Part shown: positions 35,684-44,021 of the stretch, piece by piece | Numbering within the stretch: position 1 is the first letter of the stretch | How the letters are laid out: each line of letters begins with the position of its first letter | NCBI RefSeq assembly: GCF_022627575.1 | Contig: NZ_JADEYQ010000007.1 | Coordinates: forward strand, 142,613 to 206,612 | DNA from: Sphingobacterium rhinopitheci | Lineage (GTDB): Bacteria; Bacteroidota; Bacteroidia; Sphingobacteriales; Sphingobacteriaceae | Direction of reading: 5' to 3' | Length of the DNA: 64,000 nt | The notes under the pieces: model-generated | What the model was told of the DNA's origin: nothing | Databases searched by the model: none | What the model saw: the letters and a program-made list of their open reading frames with translations, nothing else | Position numbers and translations under genes: made by a program

Positions 35684-36593
35684 TATTATTAATTTTTTTT
35701 GCTGTAGTATAAAAGTACCATCCTATTATACCTGTTAGAATAAAGCTACCAAGATACACAATTATTGAATATCCTTCACTAGCCTGTAGCTCTTCGTAGG
35801 TTTTACCTTGCCTCGCATAATAAAAAGAAAGAACAACTGCAGCCCCATTATTTATAAAATGGCCCATTATAGGTACCCATATATTTTGGGACCAAAGAAG
35901 CATATATCCAAAAAAAGCCCCCAATATCATCCGCGGTACAAAACCAAAAAACTGAACGTGAATAGCGCTAAAAATAATAGCGGTAATCCAAATAGTGATA
36001 TGTTTATTTTTGACCACACGCGCTACAATATTCATCAAAGAGCCTCTAAAATAGTATTCTTCGGCTATAGCGGGCACTACAGCAATGGCAAATAAATTGA
36101 CGAACAATAATGTCCAACTATCAACCATGACAATATCTTTTGTTAATGCCGCCATGTCATCTTCCTTCATGCGCATCCAACTCTCAAGCCCTTTCAAATC
36201 AGGAGGGAAGCTCATATTCATATTCACCTCTCCAATCCATTGCATCATAGGCATAAAAGCAATCAACAATAAGGCTGCTAACGACAAAAATATTGGTAAG
36301 CCTTTCGTTTGCATAGGAAAATAATCGTTGTATGGCTCTATACGCTTTAATAGTAAAGCAGGGAGTAGAAATGTGCCCAATGAACCACTAATAATCAATG
36401 CATAAGAAAAGATAGGATTATTTTTAAAGTCGATTCCCATACTATCATCTAACATAGTTGAGAATCCTCCATTCAGTAATACTTCGATAAAGACCACTAA
36501 CAGTTGAGCACCTACAGCACATGCTAAGGTAAGTCCCAAAAGAATAGTCAAAGATATCCAAGTAGGATTCGTCTTTATTCCATATTTATTCAT
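35661..36593 (-). CDS. CPBP-family intramembrane glutamic endopeptidase
   Basis: A 310-residue membrane protein of the CAAX-protease and bacteriocin-processing group. About eight hydrophobic segments are present. The active-site motif EEYYFRG (Glu178, Glu179, Arg183) and a later His in IFSAIHVQFF plus Asn in GHFINNGAAV fit the family. Members can act in bacteriocin self-immunity or as membrane proteases; which applies here is unknown. It is the first gene of the CPBP - DUF2007 - cdsA - DUF2461 operon. Confidence 0.88.
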   Translation of the reverse strand: MNKYGIKTNPTWISLTILLGLTLACAVGAQLLVVFIEVLLNGGFSTMLDDSMGIDFKNNPIFSYALIISGSLGTFLLPALLLKRIEPYNDYFPMQTKGLPIFLSLAALLLIAFMPMMQWIGEVNMNMSFPPDLKGLESWMRMKEDDMAALTKDIVMVDSWTLLFVNLFAIAVVPAIAEEYYFRGSLMNIVARVVKNKHITIWITAIIFSAIHVQFFGFVPRMILGAFFGYMLLWSQNIWVPIMGHFINNGAAVVLSFYYARQGKTYEELQASEGYSIIVYLGSFILTGIIGWYFYTTAKKINNSDGKGLD

Positions 36594-36616
36594 GCCTTAA
36601 AGTTAACATTATAAAA

Positions 36617-36646
36617 TAAAAAAAGGGGCTTTCGCCCCTTTTCATT
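36617..36646 (-). terminator. Terminator after the S41 protease gene
   Basis: AAAAAGGGGC / GCCCCTTTT hairpin with a short TTTC loop, immediately after the protease stop on the minus strand. Confidence 0.75.
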
Positions 36647-39600
36647 TAATTAACACGGATTGGATCAGCCGGTTTTTTAATCTCTTTATAAGGATATGTT
36701 TTGATATCTTCTAATAGTAATTTAACCGTTCTTTCCAATTGAGGATCACGTCCTTCTAATAAATCTTTAGGTAGTTGTTCCACAAAGATATCAGGAGCTA
36801 CACCTTCATTCTCGATAATATAATTACCATTTAAGTCAAAAACACCGAAGTTGGGAGAAGTAATACTTCCACCATCCAACAATGGCGGATATCCAGAAAT
36901 ACCAACCAAAATACCCATCGTTGTACGTCCAACAAGCTTACCTAATCCTCTGTGACGGAACATATACGGCATCATATCACCTCCTGATCCTGCATTTTCA
37001 TTGATAATCATAGCTTTAGGGCCATAAATACCATTTCCTGGAGTCGTAAATGACTTACCATCCCGAATTCCCCAACCTGCGATCAGTTCACGTGAAAGTA
37101 AATCAATAACGTAATCGGCAACAGAACCGCCACCATTATTACGCTCGTCCATCAATAAAGCTTTTTTATCCATTTGAGAGAAATAATAACGGTTGAAATT
37201 AGTATATCCTTCATTTGCGGTATTAGGCATATAGACATAAGCAATCTGTCCATTGCTCAATTTGTCCACTTTCTTACGGTTGGTTTCTACCCAATCCATA
37301 CGCCTAAGATCAATTTCATTGCTATAGCTAATAGGTTTAACGGTCACGTCTCTACTACCTGCGATAGTTGGCTTTGAATTGATTTTTAGCACAACTTGCT
37401 TACCGACTTTATTTTCTAATAATTTATAAATATTTACCTCCTTAGACAAAGGAACACCATCCACAGCAACGATATAATTACCTTCTACGATATTCAAGCC
37501 AGGCTCTGCTAATGGAGCTTTAAAAGAAGGATTCCAATCTAAACGTGTAAAGATCTTGTTGATTTTATAAATACCATCAACCTCTTCAAGATCAGCGCCC
37601 AATGTACCCGTACTGATCGAAGGCGATGAAGGTTGATCACCAGGATAAATATAAGCGTGCCCTACGACCAGTTCTCCCATCATTTCGTTTAGTAGATATC
37701 CTAAATCAGAACGATGATTTACATAAGGAAGAAACTTCTCATACTTCGCTTTTACAGCCTCCCAATCAGCACCATGCATGTTCTCTACATAGAAAAACTC
37801 TTTTTGCATCGCCCATACCTCATTAAATATTTGTTTCCATTCAGCGGCAGGATCAACTTCAAATTTAAAGTCATCAGTTTTCAACTTCCCTGCATTAGGT
37901 ACTGGTTTTTGACCTGCATTGACGATATAGAAATCACGTCCTACGTTATATATCATCTTTTTACCATCCGCACTAATTCGAAAACCTCGCGCATTGTCCA
38001 CTAAAATTTTGTCTTCCAATTTTTCTAAATCAAATGCACCAATAGCCCTTCCTTTTTGATAGATCAACATATTTTCGACATTACCATCTAAGCGGTAATA
38101 TCCAGCAGAAAGAGGTAAAGCGATTATACGATTATTGATATTATCAAAATCTACATTCAACTTTTTAGGAGCAGATTTTGCGGCAACTTTAGCATCTTCC
38201 TTACCTTTGTTCTTATCGACTTTCTTTACATCATTTTTAGGATCTTCTACTTTATCCTCCTTAATAGTTTCCTCATCGCTTTCATTTTTAAATAGCGATG
38301 CTGAATTCTTAGATAAGATAAAAGCATAAACATTGTATTGTGGATTTCTCTCATACGCAGACATATGAAGGCCCGAATTGGTCAATCCTGTATTTGTACT
38401 TGCCGTAAAGAAAAGATATTTACCATCTCTACTAAATACAGGTGAAGAAACTTCACTCATACCATCTGTAATCTGGTGCGATTCCTTGGTTTCCAAATTA
38501 TACATAAAAACAGCGTCAACGCCATTCGCTAAACTCTTGATATAGGCTATCCAATTGGAATCAAAGGACCATGAAGGCTGAAAATGATTACGTGTACGTC
38601 CTGTAATAGATGCTAATTTGTCCGCATCTACCAATACGACATTCTTGGTATCGATATCAACATAATACAAATTAAGGTGCGCATCGTTAAAAAACACTTT
38701 TTTGCTGTCAGGAGACCAGGTAGGTTCAAAGAAGAATAATCCTTTACCTAGGTCAATATATACTTCTTGGTCCGCTGCTTTTTGATCTCGTAAAACAAGT
38801 TGGTATTTACCATTCTTATCAGACAAATAAGAAATCCATTTGCCATTCGGTGACCAAGCTGGAAAACGCTCATGGCTAGATGCCGAATTAGAGATATTGC
38901 GGGCATCACCTTTTTCTTTTGGCACACTTACTATCTCTCCACGGCTTTCAAATAAAGCACGTTGGCCTGTAGGTGATATATTAAAATTGCGGATATCCTC
39001 ATTCAAATCCACATATTTTGTGCGTTTGTACAGAGGATCAGCATTTACAGCAATTTTTAATGTATTAACAGTATTAGTTCCTAAATCGAAAATATTTACT
39101 TGACCATTATATTCAAATACCAACTCATTGCCTTCACCAGACAACGTACGAACATCATAATCCGTATAATTTGTTAGTTTATCTACCTTCTTAGTTTTGG
39201 TATCATAACTAAAAATATTCACTATTTTATCTCTATCAGATAAGAAATAAACTTTTGATCCCAGCCAAATTGGTCTCACATCGTTGCAATTCTCGCCAGG
39301 GACTACTTCTATATTTTTAGTCTTTGTATCAAAGATCCAAATAGAAGGCATACCACCCCCTCTATAACGCTTAAAAGCGACTCTATCACGTTCAGTAGGA
39401 TCAGTATTTTTGATATAAGCCCAGTAACGTCCATCAGGTGATGGGCTTCCTTGATAGGCCTCGGGCATTATTAATGGGGATGCTAACGCTGCATTCAAGC
39501 TGGTCTTATACAGTCTAGAACCAAGCGAATAATCAAACTCACGTGCCGTTTGGAAATATACTTCGCTATTATTAAGCCATCCGCGCATTACATCTGCTGC

Positions 39601-39927
39601 AGGGTGAAAAGTAATTCGCTTTGGCTCGCCACCAAATACCGGAATAGTATACACATCGGTATTACCGTCATAATTGCCGGTAAAAGCAATCTGTGTCCCA
39701 TCCGGAGAAAATAGAGGATTAAGTTCTACACCAGGATTAGAGGTCAATCGTCGTGGGTTCTGACCATTTTTATCGGCTATCCAAATATCACCTCCATATA
39801 CAAATGTGATGTGCGTTTTACTAATATCAGGATTACGTAAAAGTAAAGTAGGATCTTGTGCGGATGCCATTTGAAGACTTCCCATTGTAAGTCCCAAACA
39901 CAATAAATGAGCTATTCTTTTTATCAT
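36646..39927 (-). CDS. Tricorn-like S41 peptidase, exported
   Basis: A 1093-residue protein with a signal peptide (MIKRIAHLLCLGLTM...ASA). The N-terminal half has WD40/TolB-like beta-propeller repeats (SPDGTQIAFTGNYDGNTDVY, WSPDSKKVFF, FSRDGKYLFF). A Lys/Asp/Glu linker separates these from the C-terminal PDZ and S41 core. The S41 serine is in NAGSGGDMMPYMF and the catalytic-region motif is DERNNGGGSV. Domain order matches archaeal tricorn protease, but the protein is secreted. The ATG at 39927 is chosen because the longer frame begins inside the -7 box TATATTTG. It probably trims peptides in the periplasm. Confidence 0.9.
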   Translation of the reverse strand: MIKRIAHLLCLGLTMGSLQMASAQDPTLLLRNPDISKTHITFVYGGDIWIADKNGQNPRRLTSNPGVELNPLFSPDGTQIAFTGNYDGNTDVYTIPVFGGEPKRITFHPAADVMRGWLNNSEVYFQTAREFDYSLGSRLYKTSLNAALASPLIMPEAYQGSPSPDGRYWAYIKNTDPTERDRVAFKRYRGGGMPSIWIFDTKTKNIEVVPGENCNDVRPIWLGSKVYFLSDRDKIVNIFSYDTKTKKVDKLTNYTDYDVRTLSGEGNELVFEYNGQVNIFDLGTNTVNTLKIAVNADPLYKRTKYVDLNEDIRNFNISPTGQRALFESRGEIVSVPKEKGDARNISNSASSHERFPAWSPNGKWISYLSDKNGKYQLVLRDQKAADQEVYIDLGKGLFFFEPTWSPDSKKVFFNDAHLNLYYVDIDTKNVVLVDADKLASITGRTRNHFQPSWSFDSNWIAYIKSLANGVDAVFMYNLETKESHQITDGMSEVSSPVFSRDGKYLFFTASTNTGLTNSGLHMSAYERNPQYNVYAFILSKNSASLFKNESDEETIKEDKVEDPKNDVKKVDKNKGKEDAKVAAKSAPKKLNVDFDNINNRIIALPLSAGYYRLDGNVENMLIYQKGRAIGAFDLEKLEDKILVDNARGFRISADGKKMIYNVGRDFYIVNAGQKPVPNAGKLKTDDFKFEVDPAAEWKQIFNEVWAMQKEFFYVENMHGADWEAVKAKYEKFLPYVNHRSDLGYLLNEMMGELVVGHAYIYPGDQPSSPSISTGTLGADLEEVDGIYKINKIFTRLDWNPSFKAPLAEPGLNIVEGNYIVAVDGVPLSKEVNIYKLLENKVGKQVVLKINSKPTIAGSRDVTVKPISYSNEIDLRRMDWVETNRKKVDKLSNGQIAYVYMPNTANEGYTNFNRYYFSQMDKKALLMDERNNGGGSVADYVIDLLSRELIAGWGIRDGKSFTTPGNGIYGPKAMIINENAGSGGDMMPYMFRHRGLGKLVGRTTMGILVGISGYPPLLDGGSITSPNFGVFDLNGNYIIENEGVAPDIFVEQLPKDLLEGRDPQLERTVKLLLEDIKTYPYKEIKKPADPIRVN

Positions 39928-39957
39928 ATACGTTTTGTACAGGTTAATTATGCAAGA

Positions 39958-39965
39958 CAAATATA
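39958..39965 (-). promoter_or_regulatory. -7 promoter box of the tricorn-like gene
   Basis: TATATTTG on the minus strand, 30 nt before the chosen start; it also excludes the longer N-terminus. Confidence 0.5.
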
Positions 39966-40038
39966 TTAGAATTAACTATAGCTTATTAACTAAAGAGCTA
40001 TTGTAACAATAAAATTTAAGAAGGAATACTGGATCAAC

Positions 40039-40068
40039 AAAAAAGGTCAGCATACTATGCTGACCCTT
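40039..40068 (-). terminator. Terminator after the zinc-ribbon gene
   Basis: GGTCAGCATA / TATGCTGACC inverted repeat followed by a T-run on the minus strand. Confidence 0.75.
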
Positions 40069-40091
40069 ACTATATTGTTTAATACAAATAT

Positions 40092-40826
40092 TTAGTCTTC
40101 AGAAGAGATTTCCTCATCTACTAAAACACGTCCACAGTGTTCGCAAATGATGATTTTTTTGCGTTGACGGATTTCAGATTGTAACTGTGCAGGAATCTTG
40201 TTATGACAACCAGAACAACTATCACGCTCAATAAAAGCAACACTTAAACCATTACGGTACGAATTACGAAGTCTATTATAAACTTTGAATAAACGCTCAT
40301 CAATTTTAGCAGATGCTGCTTCAGCTTTTGCTAATAATGTTTCTTCTTCAATTTGAGTTTCCGAAGTAATCGTATTTAGCTCTAGTTTTTTGCCTTCTAA
40401 TTCGCCTTTAGCGTAATCTAAATTCGACTGTGTTTTATCGTAACCTTCGGTTTTGCTTCTGATTTCAAACTCTGCTTCTTTGATTCTTTTTTCACAAACT
40501 TGAATTTCTAAGCCTTGAATTTCGATTTCTTTAGAGATAGCATCGTATTCACGATTGTTTTTCACCTCATTCAATTGTCCTTCGTATTTTTTGATCGCTG
40601 CTTGCGCATCTTTGATCATGTTTTTACGTTTTACAATTGAGTCTTCTAAGTCATCTAAGTCAACTCTAGTTTTTTCTAAACGAGTTTCTAATCCAGCGAT
40701 TTCATCTTCTAAATCAGCCACTTCGATAGGAAGCTCGCCACGAACCTGACGAATCTTATCTATTTTTGAGTGGATCGACTGCAGCGCCCACAATGCTTTT
40801 AGTTTTTGTTCTACAGTTTGTTCCAT
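40092..40826 (-). CDS. Coiled-coil protein with C4 zinc ribbon
   Basis: A 244-residue cytoplasmic protein: a long coiled coil from about 25 to 175 (LEDEIAGLETRLEKTRVDLD, YDAISKEIEIQGLEIQVCEK), then a C4 zinc ribbon with CSGCHNK and CEHCGRVL near the C-terminus. It belongs to the zf-RING_7-type family often next to Nif3-like genes, including CT398-type proteins that touch sigma-54 and secretion parts in Chlamydia. Here it overlaps the Nif3-like gene by 1 bp in TAATG, so the two are coupled. Its function in Bacteroidota is not known. Confidence 0.88.
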   Translation of the reverse strand: MEQTVEQKLKALWALQSIHSKIDKIRQVRGELPIEVADLEDEIAGLETRLEKTRVDLDDLEDSIVKRKNMIKDAQAAIKKYEGQLNEVKNNREYDAISKEIEIQGLEIQVCEKRIKEAEFEIRSKTEGYDKTQSNLDYAKGELEGKKLELNTITSETQIEEETLLAKAEAASAKIDERLFKVYNRLRNSYRNGLSVAFIERDSCSGCHNKIPAQLQSEIRQRKKIIICEHCGRVLVDEEISSED

Positions 40827-41923
40827 TAACAGTAATATTTTATTGGATTTGTGTCTGTTTCCGTTATTAAGACAGCAAAGTTAGCAAATTTTTTCTTAAT
40901 AATATCTAACAATAATTCTTGGGTAAATTGCTCCGATTCAAAATGTCCGATATCAGCGATAACAATTTGATTTTCGGCATCAAAAAATTCGTGGTATTTA
41001 TAGTCCCCTGTTATAAATATATCTGCGCCAGAGCGTTTGGCATCATTCAATAGAAATCCTCCAGCTCCCCCACACACAGCAACGCGCTGAATTGGTTTAT
41101 CCAGTAATGCGGTATGGCGAATAACATTCAACTGTAATTTATCTTTAAGGTACGCTAAGAAGTCTACACCTTCCATTGGTTGTGATAGATTACCAATCAC
41201 ACCAGAACCAACATTCTTCAATGAATTGTCTAATGTAACTAAATTATACGCAACTTCTTCATAAGGATGAGTTGAAAGCATAGAAACAATTATATTACGT
41301 TCCAAATAAGCAGGGAATACAACCTCTATTTTAGTTTCTTCTACTCTTTCTTGTTTGCCGACTTCACCTATTGCTGGCGAAGCGCCATCCAATGGTCTAA
41401 ATGTGCCATATCCCGCAGTATTATAGCTGCACTCATCGTAATCCCCTATTGCACCCGCTCCTGCCTCAAACAGCGCCTTACGCACTTCTTCGACGTTCGC
41501 TCTTGGTACATAAACGACCAATTTTTTCATTAAGCCAGACTTAGGGCTTAAAATCGCTTGATTTGATAATGCTAATTTTTTAGCAATTTTAGAGCTAACC
41601 CCTCCTAATACATTATCCAGATTAGTATGAATGGCATATAGGGCGATATTATTTTTAATAGCTTTGATGACGGTACGCTCGACATAATTGGCATTATTGA
41701 AACGTTTCAATCCTTTAAAAACAATAGGATGATGAGAAATAATCAAATCACAACCCTTATCAATTGCCTCTTGCACAACATCTTCGGTACAATCTAAGGA
41801 AATCAAAATCTTATTAACTACATCATTTGAATTTCCAACAATTAAACCAGAGTTATCATATGATTCTTGATAACTAAGTGGAGCGATAGACTCCAAATAA
41901 CTAGTAATATCTTTTATTTTCAT
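40826..41923 (-). CDS. Nif3-like dinuclear metal-centre protein
   Basis: A 365-residue member of the Nif3/DUF34 family, hexameric proteins with a two-metal site. Metal ligands are expected in DLIISHHPIVFKG, HTNLD and the late GDYKYHEFFDAENQIVIADI plus GHFESEQ. The CutA-like insert of about 100 residues (KKLVVYVPRANVEEVRKALF, then GYGTF) marks the long form. The role is unsettled; GTP cyclohydrolase-like and metal-handling activities have been proposed. The ATG at 41923 was chosen since the longer frame overlaps the preceding gene. Confidence 0.9.
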   Translation of the reverse strand: MKIKDITSYLESIAPLSYQESYDNSGLIVGNSNDVVNKILISLDCTEDVVQEAIDKGCDLIISHHPIVFKGLKRFNNANYVERTVIKAIKNNIALYAIHTNLDNVLGGVSSKIAKKLALSNQAILSPKSGLMKKLVVYVPRANVEEVRKALFEAGAGAIGDYDECSYNTAGYGTFRPLDGASPAIGEVGKQERVEETKIEVVFPAYLERNIIVSMLSTHPYEEVAYNLVTLDNSLKNVGSGVIGNLSQPMEGVDFLAYLKDKLQLNVIRHTALLDKPIQRVAVCGGAGGFLLNDAKRSGADIFITGDYKYHEFFDAENQIVIADIGHFESEQFTQELLLDIIKKKFANFAVLITETDTNPIKYYC

Positions 41924-41924
41924 A

Positions 41925-42452
41925 TTAATTCTCCTCAATTTCAGCCTCATCAGCAACTACTTCACCTTCAGCCAAAGCAGCCGTCTCCTTCAATAATTTT
42001 TTATATTCAGCTATTTTTCTCCAATACATAAAAAAAGCGACGAAATTAGAAAACATAGCGATATAAATAATAACATTAGGCAATGGAAAATTACGCACAA
42101 GATAACTCCAAGCAAACATACTACCTTCCCTTTGTGTAGGATTTTCGTCGATCGGGACTTTACGATCAAAGAATTCATTATTCAAGGAATCTCTCAAGTG
42201 TCTGACAACTTGAAAATTCCAATATATATTAAATAGCGGTAAAGCCATTAAAAATGCTTGACCGGGTGTCATAAATCGATTTTCCTTTTGCACAAGCAAT
42301 AAAGTCGTACGAATAGTATTGGCCAAAAGCAGCCATAATACAATCTGTAAAATACTCAAACCTATAATATAGGGTAAATAAGGCAATATTGCCTGAAATT
42401 GAGGATCCTTTAGTAATTCTTGAAACTGAGGGTCCTTTAATAATTCTTCCAT
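41925..42452 (-). CDS. Membrane protein of unknown function with N-terminal repeat
   Basis: A 175-residue protein with about four hydrophobic segments (ILPYLPYIIGLSILQIVLWL; FLMALPLFNIYWNFQVV; YIAMFSNFVAFFMYW) and an acidic tail (AEGEVVADEAEIEEN). The first 20 residues contain a short direct repeat, LLKDPQFQ twice in a row. I do not recognise a family by name; a DUF4328-like fold is possible. It lies 1 bp after the hydrolase stop and 1 bp before the Nif3-like start, so it sits inside a tight operon. Confidence 0.72.
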   Translation of the reverse strand: MEELLKDPQFQELLKDPQFQAILPYLPYIIGLSILQIVLWLLLANTIRTTLLLVQKENRFMTPGQAFLMALPLFNIYWNFQVVRHLRDSLNNEFFDRKVPIDENPTQREGSMFAWSYLVRNFPLPNVIIYIAMFSNFVAFFMYWRKIAEYKKLLKETAALAEGEVVADEAEIEEN

Positions 42453-42453
42453 T

Positions 42454-43206
42454 TTACTTCTCTTCTAACAAAATATGAACCAATTGGTCCAATTTATCAA
42501 TTTGCGGATTATGTGACGCTTCTAATTTAACCGTTTTCCATTTATTCTTTAAAGCCTTTTGATAAAAAGGATAGAAATCATCTTTTTCTATTCCTCCTTT
42601 AGCAGATTCATAAGTAAAAATATAGGTTGTTGGTAAAGCTAATCGTTTATTATTCTTTAATCGTATCTTTTGTGTAAATGTTGAAAGCGGATGTGATACA
42701 TCCCTTGGCATCTTCGTGGTATCCTTTACCCATGTAGGAATAATTCCCGAGCGATCTATATTAAATCTAGAAGATGCTTCCGCAGGATTAATACCCAAGC
42801 TTTCAAGGGCATTATATCCGTCTTCAGGGATAATAGCATCCAAATAAACCATCTTCTTAATGCGCTCAGGTATACTATCTGCAACAGCACTAATAACCAT
42901 GCCACCGTAGCTGTGACCTACTAAAACGACATCATTTAGATTTTCAAAAAGAATAGTATTTACAATATCCTTGCTGTGTGTATCTAAGTTAATATCATCA
43001 TTCATCAAATGATAACGTTCCCCCAAGCCTGTCATGGTAGGTCGATAAACAATATGACCCTCATTAGTAAGTCGCTGAGCAGTTTTTTTAAACTGCCAAG
43101 CCCCGCCCCATGCGCCATGTACAATTACATAAGTAGTTTGCTGGGCATATACATTTAGTCCTATAAAACAACTAAATAATAAAGCTATATTTTTGATAAA
43201 ACTCAT
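42454..43206 (-). CDS. Exported alpha/beta hydrolase
   Basis: A 250-residue hydrolase with a signal peptide (about 1-22, ending VYAQ). The oxyanion region HGAWGG and the nucleophile elbow GHSYGG (Ser99) are clear; the acid is expected in YLDAIIPEDG and the base His in EASHNPQIDK. It resembles the plant esterase/hydroxynitrile lyase branch by the HGAWGGAW start and the final helix (DKLDQLVHILLEE). The substrate is unknown; a small ester is most likely. It is the second gene of the rsmI-like operon. Confidence 0.85.
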   Translation of the reverse strand: MSFIKNIALLFSCFIGLNVYAQQTTYVIVHGAWGGAWQFKKTAQRLTNEGHIVYRPTMTGLGERYHLMNDDINLDTHSKDIVNTILFENLNDVVLVGHSYGGMVISAVADSIPERIKKMVYLDAIIPEDGYNALESLGINPAEASSRFNIDRSGIIPTWVKDTTKMPRDVSHPLSTFTQKIRLKNNKRLALPTTYIFTYESAKGGIEKDDFYPFYQKALKNKWKTVKLEASHNPQIDKLDQLVHILLEEK

Positions 43207-43223
43207 CCCTAAAAATACTAAGA

Positions 43224-43934
43224 CTACGCAAATAATAAAAATATCGCTGGTATCTTATGCAACTCTAGCGTTGTATTTTTCCACTCCCCAATAGTTTTAG
43301 TCATTATAACTTCATCAGCTCCTGTAAGATTTGCGGCTACACACAATTTAGTCGATGGTTTGGCAACGCGCAATAGCTCTGCCAGTAGTTGATTGTTACG
43401 GAATGGCGTCTCTATAAATATTTGTGTTAGTTTCTCACGTGCACTTTGATTCTCCAAATCCTTAATACGTTTCGCACGGTCTACTTTATCAATCGGTAAG
43501 TAACCATGAAAAGTAAACTTCTGACCATTAAAGCCCGAAGCCATTAAAGCCAATAAAATAGAACTCGGCCCTACCATCGGTATTACTTGCACTCCTCTTC
43601 TATGTGCTTCAGCAACGACATCTGCACCTGGATCCGCTATTCCCGGGCAACCTGCTTCGGACATCAATCCGATATCTTTACCCTTTTTTACATTGGCAAA
43701 AACCAAATTATAATCCATTTTCTCTCGCGTATGCTTGCCATAATCATGAATAATCAATTCGCTTTGTGGAATTGTCAGTCCCGCTGTCTTCAAAAAACGT
43801 CGTGCTGTTTTCTCGTTTTCAACTACATACTCGGCTATCGTATTGATAATATCGTGATGTATCATCGTATACGATGATTTTTCTGCTCCTTCTGCCAATG
43901 GAACAGGAATTAAATAAAGCTTACCTTTTTGCAT
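43224..43934 (-). CDS. RsmI-like SAM-dependent methyltransferase
   Basis: A 236-residue tetrapyrrole-methylase-fold enzyme. The SAM-loop motif GLMSEAGCPGIADPG and the block VIPMVGPSSILLALMASGFN fit RsmI (16S rRNA 2'-O-methyl C1402), but it is shorter at the N-terminus and lacks the C-terminal region of E. coli RsmI. This short form is common in Bacteroidota. The ATG at 43934 is selected because the longer TTG reading overlaps the -7 box. It is the first gene of a five-gene run that ends with the zinc-ribbon gene. Confidence 0.85.
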   Translation of the reverse strand: MQKGKLYLIPVPLAEGAEKSSYTMIHHDIINTIAEYVVENEKTARRFLKTAGLTIPQSELIIHDYGKHTREKMDYNLVFANVKKGKDIGLMSEAGCPGIADPGADVVAEAHRRGVQVIPMVGPSSILLALMASGFNGQKFTFHGYLPIDKVDRAKRIKDLENQSAREKLTQIFIETPFRNNQLLAELLRVAKPSTKLCVAANLTGADEVIMTKTIGEWKNTTLELHKIPAIFLLFA

Positions 43935-43937
43935 ATA

Positions 43938-43945
43938 CAAACGTA
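43938..43945 (-). promoter_or_regulatory. -7 box of the rsmI-like operon
   Basis: TACGTTTG on the minus strand ends 3 nt before the ATG at 43934, which implies a leaderless transcript. Confidence 0.5.
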
Positions 43946-43962
43946 CCCAAATAGTTTAATAA

Positions 43963-43997
43963 ATAAAAAATCCCCAAACCAAAAGGTTTGGGGATTG
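43963..43997 (-). terminator. Terminator after gcvP
   Basis: ATCCCCAAACC / GGTTTGGGGAT stem around a short loop, followed on the minus strand by a T-run; it lies 25 bp after the gcvP stop. Confidence 0.85.
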
Positions 43998-44021
43998 GAA
44001 TATTATGACACCAATAAAAGA

